From NCBI RefSeq assembly GCF_022965805.1, contig NC_133101.1, forward strand, positions 3,596,001 through 3,660,000: DNA of 64,000 nt, read 5' to 3'. Origin of the DNA: Primulina eburnea (taxonomy: Eukaryota; Streptophyta; Magnoliopsida; Lamiales; Gesneriaceae). Made by a program: the position numbers and the translations under genes. Below the pieces are notes generated by a model. The model saw only the letters and a list, made by a program, of their open reading frames with translations. It did not search any database and was not told the DNA's origin. This document shows, one piece after another, positions 47,109 through 59,600 of the stretch. Numbering within the stretch: position 1 is the stretch's first letter; each line of letters opens with the position of its first letter.

Positions 47109-48023
47109 GCTATATACGATACTTCGAGTGCTTTGGTGTATGAATTGTCCTACTTTGTTTTTTTTAGGTTTCGAGTATTAACTTTATTGATTATTGGCCA
47201 ACATTGAGACAAGTGTATAAAGAGGCCATCAAGATTGAGTCATAATAAATAAATGAATCATATTAAACGTGTCCTGATTATGGCTTCCACTAATTTATTT
47301 GATTGAACTATGAAATATAGGACTGTTACAAAATGTTGTATCTCAATGATCCGCTCACTTATTGTTGTGAATACTACCACAACTTAGACTCTTTATTACC
47401 ACAAAATTGATCGCAAAATGTGCAGTGGGATTATAAACTAGTTGGATTATCACAAATTCAAGAAATGCGAAATCAAATAACATGCATCACAAGATAACAT
47501 CATAAGGAATTATGTGGTTCGATCTATTTTTCCTGTGGATTGATTCTTTCTTGATGAGCCTGATGAGAAATAATCTTGTCTTTAACTGCCCAGCTCAGTC
47601 GGTTATATACATGCATGCTTTTTCTTGTTTTGTTCTTTGCACTCTCTGATGAGTCAGCCGGAAAATGCCTAACATATATTGGTGCTGACTGGACTTTATG
47701 CCACTTCAGCACACTGTATTGATTAACACCTCACAAATCTCCACCTTGTTATCAATCCTCATTCTACCCTAGCACATTGCTCCTCCCTCATGGCCTCATC
47801 TTCGAGGCTCTACTTATGCCTCAGCTTTTAAATTGGTTATGTTCAAGCAGTGTTGCAACTTGTCAATCGGGAGCACCTTTGTGAACATGTCCGCTGGATT
47901 ATCAAGTCTGCTAATCTTCATCACTTGTATCCTTCCGGTCTCAGTTACTTCTCGAACAAAGAGTGTAGCTTAACATCTATGTGTTTTGATCGTTCAAGAA
48001 AAACTTGATATTTAGACAAGTGC
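47109..48023 (-). mobile_element. Copia LTR plus RNase H end, second copy
   Basis: Highly similar to 11187-12090, covering the 3' LTR and the end of RNase H. It stops abruptly at about 48023 within the RNase H region. Because both copies lack the 5' part but break at different points, this may be a separate insertion or a partial duplication of the same element. Confidence 0.85.
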
Positions 48024-48308
48024 ACATATTCCCATCTTATATATATAAGATTATAGGTATTCCATATAATTTCCCCTTTCTTGCTTATCACATCAACCAA
48101 AAATTATGTCAGTTTGCAACACATTCTTATCATTAATGCTAGAGAATAATGTAAATGATGAGGTTTGCAACAACTTTTACAATTCAATCAGAAAATGAAG
48201 GGCATAATTAGAAGCGATCTATATATCTGCATCCGATCCAAGTCAACAAAGTTAGTCATTGTTTGTAACAATATGATCGTCGTTCCAGAAAAAATTGACC
48301 CACTCACG

Positions 48309-48780
48309 CAGGGACGGATCCAGGAATAGAAGTTGGGGGGCTTGAACTCAATATGATAAGTTATATATTATTAAAAAAAATTTACATTATATCGTTCAAC
48401 GAAGTTGTGCTCTACGAGATTTTAAAACATAAAATTCATCAGAATTTACATCAATATGTTTAGGTAAATCTCGTTCAATATAGAGTGTCAAACAATCGGC
48501 AAGAAAGTCATCCTCCATTTTATTGCGAAGTACCGTCTTCACATGCTTCATTGCTGAAAAAGCCCGCTCAGTAGTGGCAGTAAACACAGGTAATGTCAAA
48601 ACAAGATTAATGTTCCATTTTGAAATAGTTCAAGTTATAATCCTAAACAAGAATAAAATAATTATTAAACAAATAAACAAGTAATAGTCAATCAACAACT
48701 CAACAACAAAATTTCAAGAAACCACAAATCACGCACAGAGAAGCTATAAAAAACAAAATAAAAAATGTATAGCCGATTCT
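48309..48780 (-). mobile_element. hAT transposon terminal fragment
   Basis: One end begins CAGGGACGGATCCAGG, a common hAT terminal sequence in plants, followed by a transposase C-terminus on the minus strand. No matching opposite terminus is found, so the element is truncated. Confidence 0.7.
48396..48599 (-). pseudogene. hAT transposase C-terminal dimerisation region
   Basis: 67 codons with LPVFTATTERAFSAMKHVKT and NKMEDDFLADCLTLYIERDL. This is the conserved C-terminal region of zinc-finger/hAT (ZMYM1-like) transposases, ending in a natural stop. The catalytic core is absent. Confidence 0.85.
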
Positions 48781-48969
48781 TACCTGGATTGTTGCCTTGC
48801 CGATGAGCAATTCGATTTCTTCGGGAGTCCGCAATTCTATTTTTGTCGCTAAAGGGCTTGGGACTAAGGAGAGAAATTTTGTAGAATTGAGGTGGGGCGG
48901 ATCAGAGGATATAGGATGAATTTGGTCTCATCCTTGTAAATGGACGGGACTTGATTGGACTAAGACATT

Positions 48970-49137
48970 GATGTACGACGGTTTTTGAAACAACCGTCGC
49001 TATTAACAACGGTTTTTCAAAAAACAGTCGCTAATAGCGACTGTTTCAATTCAAACCGTCGCCGATCCACATCGGCGACGGCTTTATTAAAACCGTCGCA
49101 AATATTAGCGACGGTTTCTAAAAAACCGTCGCTAAAA
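48970..49137. repeat. CACTA-like subterminal palindromic repeat fragment
   Basis: Alternating GCGACGG and CCGTCGC arms, the same modules as in 14572-15936. No CACTACAAG terminus is seen nearby, so it is a fragment or a related element with lost ends. Confidence 0.8.
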
Positions 49138-49264
49138 AAAAGTGGGCGTCTCTGCACTCACGTGGCTGCTAATGTCTAGGATGGGTTGTATTAATGTTAT
49201 GGAAAAAACAAGCTTTGCCCACAGAAATTTAATTTTGAAAATAATATCATTACACACACACTAA

Positions 49265-49292
49265 CATATATATATATATATATATATATATA
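49265..49292. repeat. (TA)n microsatellite
   Basis: About 28 bp of pure TA. Confidence 0.95.
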
Positions 49293-49299
49293 GTCAAAA

Positions 49300-49771
49300 T
49301 GCAACATCTACTCGTTTTAAAATGCGGAACTATTTTTTTTAAAAGCTCTCATTGTGAAAACAAACATTTAAATAAATTGCAAACATGCAGTCCCACTTAA
49401 AAACATATTTTAAAAATCATCATAAGAAGATACCAAAAAAATATATAACGGAGTAAAAGAAAAGAGTAAAATCCTATTATCCAACAGTAAAATAGAACAG
49501 TGTATAAAATACTCGTATCCTCTCAATACATGAAATCATAAAAGTGCGGAAAATCGTAAGGTCTTTGGGTCGTGTCGCTCACAGGCCCGCTGACTCAGAG
49601 TCCAGCACCTCCAGTCTCTTCGACGTCGAACTCACCTGCACCACACACGCCTAGTGAGTCTAAAGACTCAACACACTTGTACCATAAATAACAAATACTT
49701 ATACATAGCACACAACAGTGAAAAATATTATATTCAAATAACTTTCATAAACTTTAAAAGCTTAACATAAA
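49300..49771 (-). mobile_element. Diverged Gypsy LTR fragment
   Basis: CGCCTAGTGAGTCTAAAGAC at about 49649 and the surrounding layout match the LARD-like LTR (around 26401), with wide divergence elsewhere. It is truncated where unit 3 begins. Confidence 0.5.
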
Positions 49772-51033
49772 CGTGATAGAGAAGACTTCTATTGTATAGA
49801 AGACTTGAGATATGTACAAATAAGCTTTCACTAGATTCGGGAATGAAAATGGGTGGTACCTCAATTAAGCATCTATGAATTGAGGTAAACAAATAAATAA
49901 AAAACACATGTAACTGGGAATAATTCGGTTTAAAACAGAAATAGATTGTAAATTAGAGGTAAGTTAAACTAGTATGTTAAAAAAAAAAATTATTGTTATA
50001 TATTTTTATAAAGTAATGTTAGATGTATATCTAAATTAACACACAAGATGACATTTTTCTTTTTCAAGGGTAATATAAAATAACAAAAATAAAATAGATT
50101 TAATTGAATTTAATGTTATTTTTGTAATTTATTATGCAAAATATAAGTCTGAGTATAACTTTAAGTATACACACACAATTTTTCATTTTCATATAAAGCT
50201 ATAAAAATTATGTTGAAAATATTTGTAATTATTTGGGATAGTTTATAGTTGTTGTTCAGATTATATATGATCACTCATTTTGGAGAATAAGTTGTACGTC
50301 GAAGTCTTTTCATATAAATTTGACAGAACCTTTATATTTCCACAATTAATTTCTTCTTTTCAAATGTTTTGTAACTCGTTAACCACTGATACTTGTCTAT
50401 CAAGCATATCCTCTGGTTTCTTCCACTCAAGTGGTAGATGCAACTTTTAATTGTACATATAGTTGTCGATCTGTATTATCTGGAATGAAAAATTCTGCCA
50501 TCAAATTTCACAATTTCATGTGTCGAACCTTCTTTGCTAGTCATCACTTTCAAATTCAACTTATCGTTATGACACTAGTTGTTTGAATAAATTATCGATT
50601 TTAATTAAGAAAATATATTAAAATTTGTAAAAATAAAATAAGTACAAGAATACAAAAGATTCGATAGTATTTCACCCAAAGTTACGTTCACTTGACACCA
50701 ATGCAAATTTTCACTATATTCAAATCAATAATACAATAAGAATTGCAAGAGTATCAAATATATGAGAATTATTTTTCTGCTCTATCTGTGTATGACCAAT
50801 CGAATAAATTCTTTTTTTTTTTGAATGCGAATAGTTATTTTTTCCGGCTGAAATTGAATATTTTTTAAATAGGGAACTGATTTTAATAAGGATGATCAAA
50901 TGCTATATAAAATTTTCAAAATAAGAATGAAATAACGGTAAGTATTCTTCAGATTTTTCGATTTCGAAAAATTCAATGAAAATACAAACATGATAAATGT
51001 TTTGGATTTCAAGATAAGAACACACAAGTACAG

Positions 51034-51191
51034 GCAAAAATTAAATATAAAATAAATCAAGTGATGAGAAAAACTTTGAAATGGTCTATTTACCTCCATT
51101 TATATTTATATAGCAAAAATTAAATATAAAATAAATCAAGTGATGAGAAAAACTTTGAAATGGTCTATTTACCTCCATTTATATTTATATA
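51034..51191. repeat. 79 bp tandem duplication
   Basis: 51034-51112 and 51113-51191 are near-identical (GCAAAAATTAAATATAAAAT...). Units 1 and 2 have one copy. Confidence 0.93.
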
Positions 51192-51915
51192 TAAGCATCC
51201 AAACATTGGTAAGTTGAGTTCAACTACCCTTAAGGCATTGCGTTTATCCAACGATTCAATTTTTTTTTTACGCAAAACTTGTAATATTATTGAGATTAAG
51301 AAATATAATTGGTTACAAGATTTACAAACCAATAAAAAAAAATCTCCGGGCTTCCAAACAAAAGAAGTTGAGTGAGAAAAAGCAAAAGATGTCAGTGAAT
51401 CTGCAACAGCGTTTGCCGTACGTCGAATGTGGTTTAAAGTGGTTTCACCACATTTATTCTTATATATATGAGTTTCATTGTTTTTCCGTGCATACGAAAA
51501 TAATGATAGTTGGTTAAATCTTAAGATAATACCCTAATGCCAACAACAATCATAATAATAGTAATAGTAATGATAACGGTATGAGTAATGATAACTGTGT
51601 GATGTTTATAATTATTATAAGAAAAATAATACAAATAAGAATATATTTTTTAAGAATCAATTTGTGGCCATCCATAATAGATGAGGGTAAACTCAAGATA
51701 AATTGTTAAGTATTACAGAAACTTGAACCTCCTTATTTTTTTTCTATGCGAACCTCGAATATATCTTGTTCTGAATCTTTTACATATTTCATTGAATGAA
51801 TTCTGTCATGTATCTTATCAAAAGATATGTGATAAACATATACTTAATGCGTACGTAGTACATATGTGAATTTATCCATTCAATAGTCGGATTGAAGTGT
51901 AGATTTTCATTGATT

Positions 51916-52004
51916 TCAAGGCTGGGCCTGCCGACCTTCTTGGCCGGCATAGGAACAGCACCAGCATCCGTAATAGCCATAACCACAGCGACCAAACCAA
52001 CCAC
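51916..52004 (-). pseudogene. GRP3-like gene copy 3, exon 2 only
   Basis: The exon-2 frame is intact: GWFGRCGYGYYGCWCCSYAG followed by QEGRQAQP and a stop, with the same acceptor TTGGAG. It has lost five codons, including one Cys pair, relative to copy 1. The region that should hold exon 1 is replaced by an inverted segment (53041-53175) and a solo LTR. No signal peptide exon is found, so the copy is a truncated pseudogene. Confidence 0.8.
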
Positions 52005-53040
52005 CTCCAATTCGACATATGAACAGCACGTGCATTTGTTAAAAAAAAAAAATAGTTGTGAGCATAAGATTTGACGTGTTTTTTTGTTAGGAACAATTTT
52101 TTGTTAAAAAAAATTGACATGTATTTTTTTTTAAATAGGGAAAAATAACAAAATTGATTCTGGAGTAAATCTAATTGTTATATTGATCCGATTACTTGGC
52201 AAACTGCCGTATCAATCCAATAATTAGCCAATAAAAATAATATCATTCTTTATATTTTGGCCAACAAATTTTTAAAATAAAAAAGAAAAAATAGCTAATT
52301 TAATCATCTATGGTGTCATGCTTATTTTTTGATCTTCTAACTCGCCAAAGTTGTGTATTAATCCCTGAACTTTGTGTATTTTTTATTTTTATTCTTATTT
52401 CACCGGAATGAAGATATGACATCGGAAAATGTTGATGTGACACTAGAAAATACAGACATAACATCAATAAAAAAATTTAAAAGTAAATAAAATAATAGAT
52501 TAGTAATTAAATTATTTTCAGATACTAACATATAATTTATTTGTTATCAATTATTAAAAACTGAAAAAGATAATATATTAATTTGGTAATATAGATTTTT
52601 TTAGAATAATGACTATAATTCAGCATAAAATATTTTTTATTTTTGGATACGATATTGAAAATTAAATTTCTTTTTAAAATAAAAACAAAGAAATAAATAC
52701 CACAATTAAGTCCAAAAACCATATTTTTAAAATATGATTTTTTTTTTTAACTCGGTCTAAACCTTATTAATGATTTTTTAAACTAAGTGCTTCTAGGGAA
52801 AAAAAACATTTTAATTTGATTTTTCACATGTGTTTCTATTATATTATTATCTATTGATATCTATTAATAGATAAATTTCATTTATATATTAAATATTATA
52901 TGAATCATTAGATTCGAGAAATAATTCAAAATTTTGATATTCAATTTTTTTATTCTAAGTTCATAGCAATTGTCTCTCGTCATCGTCAATATTTAACAAT
53001 TTTAAAATTTCACAATATTTCTTTTGACGATATATTATCA

Positions 53041-53175
53041 AAATCAAAACGGCCAATTTTGTCAATTAAAATAAACCATTAAACGAATTATGAATTTTCA
53101 TTGTATAAACTATAAAGAATAACTTATTTGTGATCAATTATTTAAAAATTAAAAGGATAATCAGTTTGTGTGAGT
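53041..53175. other. Small inversion ending unit 3
   Basis: This segment is the reverse complement of intron sequence at about 46165-46300 in unit 2 (about 4470-4600 in unit 1). The left junction falls near the place where unit 2 has the CA microsatellite. Confidence 0.85.
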
Positions 53176-53254
53176 TCAAGATACAAGATACACCAACCGC
53201 AACACACACCCTCACAAGAACATATTGTTCACTCTTGAAGAATCACTTGTTGAT

Positions 53255-54151
53255 TGTAAAACCCTGGATTTTGTCGTATCGTGATCTCATCATATTAATA
53301 TTAGATTAAAATTTGATTATACTAAGATGATATAATCTTGGATGTTAATATTTAAATCATTCAGAATATAAGATATTTTTGGGTATCAATCTAATGATTT
53401 ATTAAGGAATTTCGAAAATTCCTGTGCAAGCAATCCTAGCTATTCGCGTTTTTTTTTCTTCAAGAATTCAAGGTAAGTGGGCTGTTTTAAATGTGAAATT
53501 TTCGGTTTTTTTCGGTCAAGCACCGTCGTTTGTCTATGCGTTTTTATGAAAAGTTGGTACGTTTAAAAAATTTATGCTCTGTGAGGATTCCTTGAAAATG
53601 GGTGGAATTCCAACATATGGCCCTTGGCGGTGGGATAGAACCGTTTTATGGCCCTGCCCCCTTAGAGGATTAAAACTTAGGGACTGACGTCAGTAAACCG
53701 TTGAAAGGTGAAAAATCGCAGTGTTATCACGTTATGAAATTGATTATGAAAAGCATGCTATGTTGTGATTCGAAATTGTTATAAAATTTTATGTGGTATT
53801 CAAATTTCCCCCACTTGCTGAGTATTCCCAAAATACTCACCCCTTACACCCTTCCCCAGATAAATCCGAAGAACAGGTAGAGGAAGAAGAATCTGAGCAA
53901 TTTTGGAGCTGGTGATTTATTTAATTTTCGGCATTGGTAGAAAAGGGATTTTTTTGAATTTTAGTGTTCTAAATTTTATGTAAGACGTTTCCGCAAATTT
54001 ATTTTATTTCAGTTGTAAAGACAGTTGTTTTTTTGAGAAATTATGAATAATAAACTGGTTTTCGGTTTATACTATGCTACGAGGCTGGTTGTTTAAATTG
54101 TGTGATTGTTAAACAACGTCGGTGTCAAATCCCGAGTTTCGGGGCGTGACA
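53255..54151 (+). mobile_element. Solo LTR related to the young Gypsy chromovirus
   Basis: 897 bp, TGTAAAACCC...GGCGTGACA, flanked by ttgat (53250-53254 and 54152-54156). It shares with 34838-36632 the donor GGTAAGTGGG, a block around CCCCTTAGAGGA, the CCCAAAATACTCACCCCTTACA string and the terminus. It is about half as long and strongly diverged. Confidence 0.92.
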
Positions 54152-54156
54152 TTGAT

Positions 54157-54570
54157 AGTCGGGTATTTTTCCAGTGGATTGATTCTTTCTTGGTGAGCCT
54201 AATGAGAGATAATCTTTTTATGTCTTTAACTACTCAGCTCAGTAGGTTATATACATGCATATGTTTTTTTTGTTTTGATCTTTACAGTCAACCAGAAAAC
54301 GCCTCACATATTATAGAGTGAGTCTCATGTGAGACCGTCTCATGGGTCATAATCCGTGAGACAGGTCAACCCTATCCATATTCACAATAAAAAGTAATAC
54401 TCTTAGCATAAAAAGTAATACTTTTTCATGGGTGACCCAAATAAGAGAACCGTCCCACAAATTTGACCCGTGAGACTGTCTCACACAAGTTTTTGCCCAT
54501 ATTATATTGGTGCTGACTGGTTTTGATGTCACTCTACCACACTGGATTGATTAACACCTCACACTTATAA
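54157..54570 (-). mobile_element. Copia LTR fragment, third copy, carrying a MITE
   Basis: Matches about 11600-11806 (GATTGATTCTTTCTTG, GGTGCTGACTGG, GATTAACACCTCACA), split by the MITE at 54315-54497. Confidence 0.75.
54315..54497 (+). mobile_element. hAT-type MITE, copy c
   Basis: 183 bp with the same termini as copies a and b, flanked by catattat (54307-54314 and 54498-54505). It is inserted in a Copia LTR fragment. Confidence 0.92.
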
Positions 54571-56234
54571 TTATGTTCGTTGTTGCAAGAAACATTATAG
54601 GTGGAATTTGAGATTATACGGGAGGAAAATACTTTAATCAAGGTGTAATACTCTTGTCCTATATTAAAAAAAAAAAAAAAAAGTTTATAATGAGATAAAA
54701 TTGACTCATAAATCAATTTAGACTAACTATTTTCGTAAAATAATGACGGATTCGAAGTAGTTGTTATAAGGGTTCACGTGTTTGTGTGGGTCTGGGCCCG
54801 GAGCGTTATAGAAGGTGTTACGAAGTAATGAATTAACTAAATTAAATTGAGATTTCAAACATAATATCTAGATGCAATAGAGACATCATGTCATCTCAAT
54901 TAATCACGCGATTCACATCAAAGCTCCAGTAAAGAATTAGTTTTAATGGATTTATCTAGTTTTTTCTCTCGTGAAAAGCGAAATCAATCTTTTTATTTGA
55001 GAGAGGGAATGAATATAAAACTGATGATGCTAAAAAATTCTCGTATCTAAGGTTCGGTCTGGCGAGCTAAATTCACCAAATGATAGTATCCGACCGTGTA
55101 GAAATCCCCTTGTCGGGATGTAGCAGAACTGAATCCTGCGTAGATGAACAAACGTTAGATGGCGTCGGAAGTGTTTACGACGTGGCTTCTCCAATGCTTA
55201 AGTCAGTCCAAAAAGCAAACTTAAGTAATGAAAATATATTAGTGTTTGTGTAAAACAATGAGTGAATGAAATGAAGGGTGGTACTTGGTATGTCTAGAGC
55301 AGGGAAAGGCAAGTGGGGAAAACTCTAAGTAGAGTAAATTAACTTAAATAAGGGATTTGGTCTGATCTTATCTCATCTTTGGTAATTTGTAGTTTGAATG
55401 ATATAACTCTATTTTTTTGGGATTATGGCAGAGGACTTTGCCCACCGCCTTATGGCCATGAGTTTAAATCCGGATCCACTTAGGTCAGCTGTTCGGACAT
55501 GCCGTGTTGAACTCCTCCACAATCGCCATACTGAGGAGTGATTCTCGAGCCAAGGAGAATTGAGCTCAGGTTGGGTACAAGTCGATTTTACCATTTTCAA
55601 GTCAGGTAGGATTTCCGGAGGTTTCAAAAACCATGAAAAAATTATCAAATTTAGAAGAGCATAAAACATGAAATGTGTTAAAATATGAGTTAAGAGACCA
55701 AGTAAAAATTAATAACCTTTGGCCAAAATCGGAGTAGTTCTCCTACTCGACTTCACATTATTTATCATCTTCAAAGATTGACCTAATTTTGTCACACTTT
55801 CGGCGGTCAATTCCAATAATTAATTCGTTGATGATTTATATAAATTTATTGAGTGAAAATAAAACTATACTTTTTATTTAGATTGCGTAAAAGGATATAT
55901 ATATATTGGAAAATATTTAATTCGTAGATGATTTATATAAATTTATTGTGTTGAAAAAAAAACTATACTTATTATTTAGATTGCTTAAAAGTACCGAAAA
56001 CAGCTTACTTTCCGGGCAGACCGGGACGATTGATGGTTTGTTCTCAACTTAAAATAATTTAAAAATTAATGTTTCACTAGACGGAGCGTTCTAAAAAGGC
56101 AGAAAGTGATATCGGTTTATTTGGTGGGAACGAATGATTTTCGAAATATTTAATATTATAATATCTGAAAGTGAATTATGCTTTAATTTGGATATTGGGG
56201 GTTTTATAATTTGAATTTCTGGCCCTACCCGAGC
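54571..56234. other. Intergenic region left of D2HGDH
   Basis: No gene is recognised. It has poly-A runs and a tandem duplication of about 97 bp period (55821-55900 and 55918-55996, CGTxGATGATTTATATAAAT). The ORF at 55409-55669 has no recognisable features. Confidence 0.5.
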
Positions 56235-56239
56235 CGACT

Positions 56240-56630
56240 CGACCGAGCCGGCTGAGCCGAGCCGAATATGCCATTTTTCATACCCAAAGGATTGCCAGTA
56301 AACAAAAATGGACTAAAAATTATTACGTGCCATTGGTTGTCAAGTTCACATTTAGTTTGCAACCTAAACTTTGGATGGGTTAAGGTATCCCATTCGGATC
56401 AAGTAGTTTCTTGATGACACATATTAGGCGAGCCCCTAGCCGAGCTGGCTGAGCCTACCGAAGATGGCTTTTTTCATATTAGTCAGCAAAAATTTTGGTA
56501 AAGTGTACACACCAGATCTTGATTAAAAATAATCTTACATGCCGTCATGTAACACGGATTCCGGAAGAACTTTGTATGGGTTAAGTATCCCATTCGGATC
56601 AAGTAGTTTCTTGATGGCACACATTAACTG
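56240..56630. repeat. About 200 bp tandem duplication including the terminal D2HGDH exon
   Basis: 56240-56430 and 56437-56630 share a GAGCCGGCTGAGCC-like stretch followed by ATGCCATTTTTCATA, and about 60 bp of exon sequence (TATCCCATTCGGATCAAGTA). The left copy of the exon carries an extra base that destroys the frame and lies beyond the natural stop codon. Confidence 0.85.
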
Positions 56631-59600
56631 CACCTGCAGATGGGAAAAATCATTTCAAATATCACTAGGGGGTTAAAAATCGAGCAGACAGAAATTTAAA
56701 ACTCGCACTAATGAAACCAATATAAATAAACCGATGCAACAAATGAGGAGGAGAGATATATGCTTACAGTTTCAGCAGACTTGCTGTAATGAATTTTACT
56801 CGCTTTCATCAATCCAAGGCCATGTTCAGCACTTATGCTACCATGGTGCTTAGATGTCCATTCGTACACAAAGGGTTCGATTTTTGATAATATCTGTAAT
56901 AACTGCCCATTAAAGCGAGTTATTTCAAATGGCAAAATGTACCAGGGAAAAGGTCATTACAGTCTCAGTGTATTGTTCGGCTGAAATATTAAGATGTAAG
57001 TTGCCATCCCCAAGGTGGCCATAAGCTACAACATTTGCTGCAGAACCTGGAAAACAGAACACGCGACTTGGTGAAAGCACAAAGATTATTTTAAGATTCT
57101 CCAACTGACAGCTGCTACGATAGTGTATTTTTGTGTTCATCATCACAAAAAGGTATTTCAGTCCAGTTTGCGAGAAATGCGTGAAAAATTCTGAATGATT
57201 TAAGATCGTGTGATTACCAAGACGCACCCGCATTTCCTCAACAAGAGCGTACATTTTTTCTGGAGGCAGAGACAAATCATATTTATATACAGCCCCAGCC
57301 TTCATCAAAGCTTCGGGTACTCCCTGTAAACTTAAAGGATTTAATGTGATTATTCTTTAAGAAAAGAAATAATATGGTTATTTGGTGCTGCTTTTAAACT
57401 GATCGCTACTGACTTTAGATATTTATTTCAGATATTAGGCCTATGTTCAGTGACACCACAAAAGGGAAAGAAAAAGAAATACCTCACGAATAGCCCAAAA
57501 TGACGATGTTTGATTTATATCTTGTGCTAGAGCGCCATCTATTATCAATTCACTTTCCATGGAATGAAGAAGGAATGCTTCTAGCTTCTCTCTGATCATG
57601 CAGGGAAAAATGGTAAAAATACAAGAAAGAGTGGTTCATCGACAGAAAAAAAAAAAACCGAGTAGTATCACAATAGAAAGTGGCACAAGTATATGATGGT
57701 GGTACCTTAAAGCTGACAATGAGCTTCACTATCTTTTACAATTACCAGCGATCAAGGGCGTGTGTTATAAAATCAGATCTAATATTATGAAGACTATGGT
57801 ATATCTTTGATATGATTTGACTGTTATAGAAGTGTTTCCACTATATTTACTTATTATATTTCGTCTGTATAATATGTTATGGATTGAAATCTACCATGAA
57901 CCCTTTCTTGTTTTGCAGCAGTCTTCACTATTTTTTCTATATTCAAACTGATATAGGATGAATTATTTCATGCCCAAGCACTAATACTGTTGGGCCAGAA
58001 ATGGAAACCCAAGAGAAGAGGCCCACATTTTTTACTAAGTTTATCAAAGAAGAGCCAAGAAACACGCGAGGCAGGGGAGTAATTCATTATGGATGGGAGT
58101 AGGAATAAAAGGAGGGGAAGATGTGGGTAGAGGGATATATCAGAATCTTGTTGAGTGTTTTTCTAGCTTTGCTAAGGGGGCAAGGAGGATCTTCCTTCTA
58201 GAGTGAGAGAGGAGAGTATATTCTTTTTCTTATTTCAGAAAACTATCAATACTCTTACAGCTTATATTCTTGCTGTGTTTGATTCATATCTTTTATTGTT
58301 CTTGATTGCTATATTTTTTGTCGCTTCACAAACATTCTAAATGGTTGTTTAAAATCTATGGGGACAAAAAATAAAAAGCACGGTTACTGTTCATGTTACT
58401 ATTCACAGGAACAGTAACCACGATAATATCTACCTATGGGAAAATTTGCATAACTAAAAAAGAAATCAAGCTAATGGTTCCCAAGGGCCCATCTATGGTA
58501 ATCAAGATTTGATTTTGTAATAAAAAAATTATATTATGTCACAACATGAAAGATTGATACTTGCAAGTACATAGAAGTTACTTGTCATGAGATTCCGTGC
58601 TGCCTGTGGTTTCAATCAGAATATAAAAGTTGTGAGCTGAGGAAGGCAGTGGGTCACGTAGACCGTCTAAATGCTTCAAAACCTGTCAGCCAGAGCCCCA
58701 GTGTAAGCTATGCAACATTAGGAACTACCGCTTTCACCAAAACAAATTTGTTGGTAGCCAGGAATAAAGTCAACGATGACACCAAGCAAAACTTACAAAC
58801 ATCATCACAACCATTAGAGCTGTAAACTAACAAAATTGAATTTTGTAACCAATTAGAGCTGTCTACTCGGTTCATAATCTTTCTTGTGTGCTTCATTTAA
58901 TTTTGACAAAAAAAATGTTCACATGTTTCAACTGAAGAACATTTAAATTCACGACCAACAATATTTATTCTTAATAAGCTTAAAAATGATTAGCCACTGA
59001 TCCATGTCGAACGGCCTGAAGATATGCCACTCTTCCATTAAAATAGGATCTTCTCATGGTTTATCACTATCTAATTCATTCTTCCAGTATTGATTGTTTC
59101 TTCCGGCATATCCTCATCACTCGTGCGGTAACAAGTTGTTTTTCCACTATGGATTGGTGTTGTGTGCACTTTGTAATGCATGAGGAGACGAGATGGAAGG
59201 GAAAAGAGCCAGTTGATCAACATAGGGCTTCTAAGAACTTATACAGAGTTTTTCTTTGCAAAAAAAGGTCTATTTATTATGAATTTTTTTTATCCAATCA
59301 ACCAAGTGCAAAGCCGGTTTAACTACAGTCTGACAACAAAACACATAATATCCACAAACTTAAATTAAATTGAAATATATTAGTCTACGCAAAAAGGAGC
59401 CTTACGCCCTTACCAGATTCATAGCATTTATATCCAAAAATTCAAATGCAGATAGAATTTCCCCAAGCTTCCTCTTGGCTTCGGACAAAAGGATCTGAAG
59501 GAACAGAAAATAACCAAACCAGTCGGTGTAAACTCCTCACAATATCATCACAAATAAGGATTTGCTAAAATGCCACATGTGTTAGAGGATAATAGTGGAG

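Larger units (their letters stand above)
49772..53175. repeat. Segmental duplication unit 3 of 3 (truncated)
   Basis: Collinear with unit 1 from about 875 to 4440. It lacks the left end, GRP exon 1 and the promoter. It preserves empty sites for the Copia, LARD-like, Gypsy and solo-LTR insertions of units 1 and 2, which makes it a useful reference. Confidence 0.85.

Noticed and set aside
55409..55669. 86-codon minus-strand ORF left of D2HGDH
   Set aside because: No recognisable domain, repeat or neighbour logic. Possibly a decayed transposon, but I cannot support that.
59056..59322. 88-codon plus-strand ORF inside a D2HGDH intron
   Set aside because: Opposite strand, no recognisable features, intronic AT-rich context.
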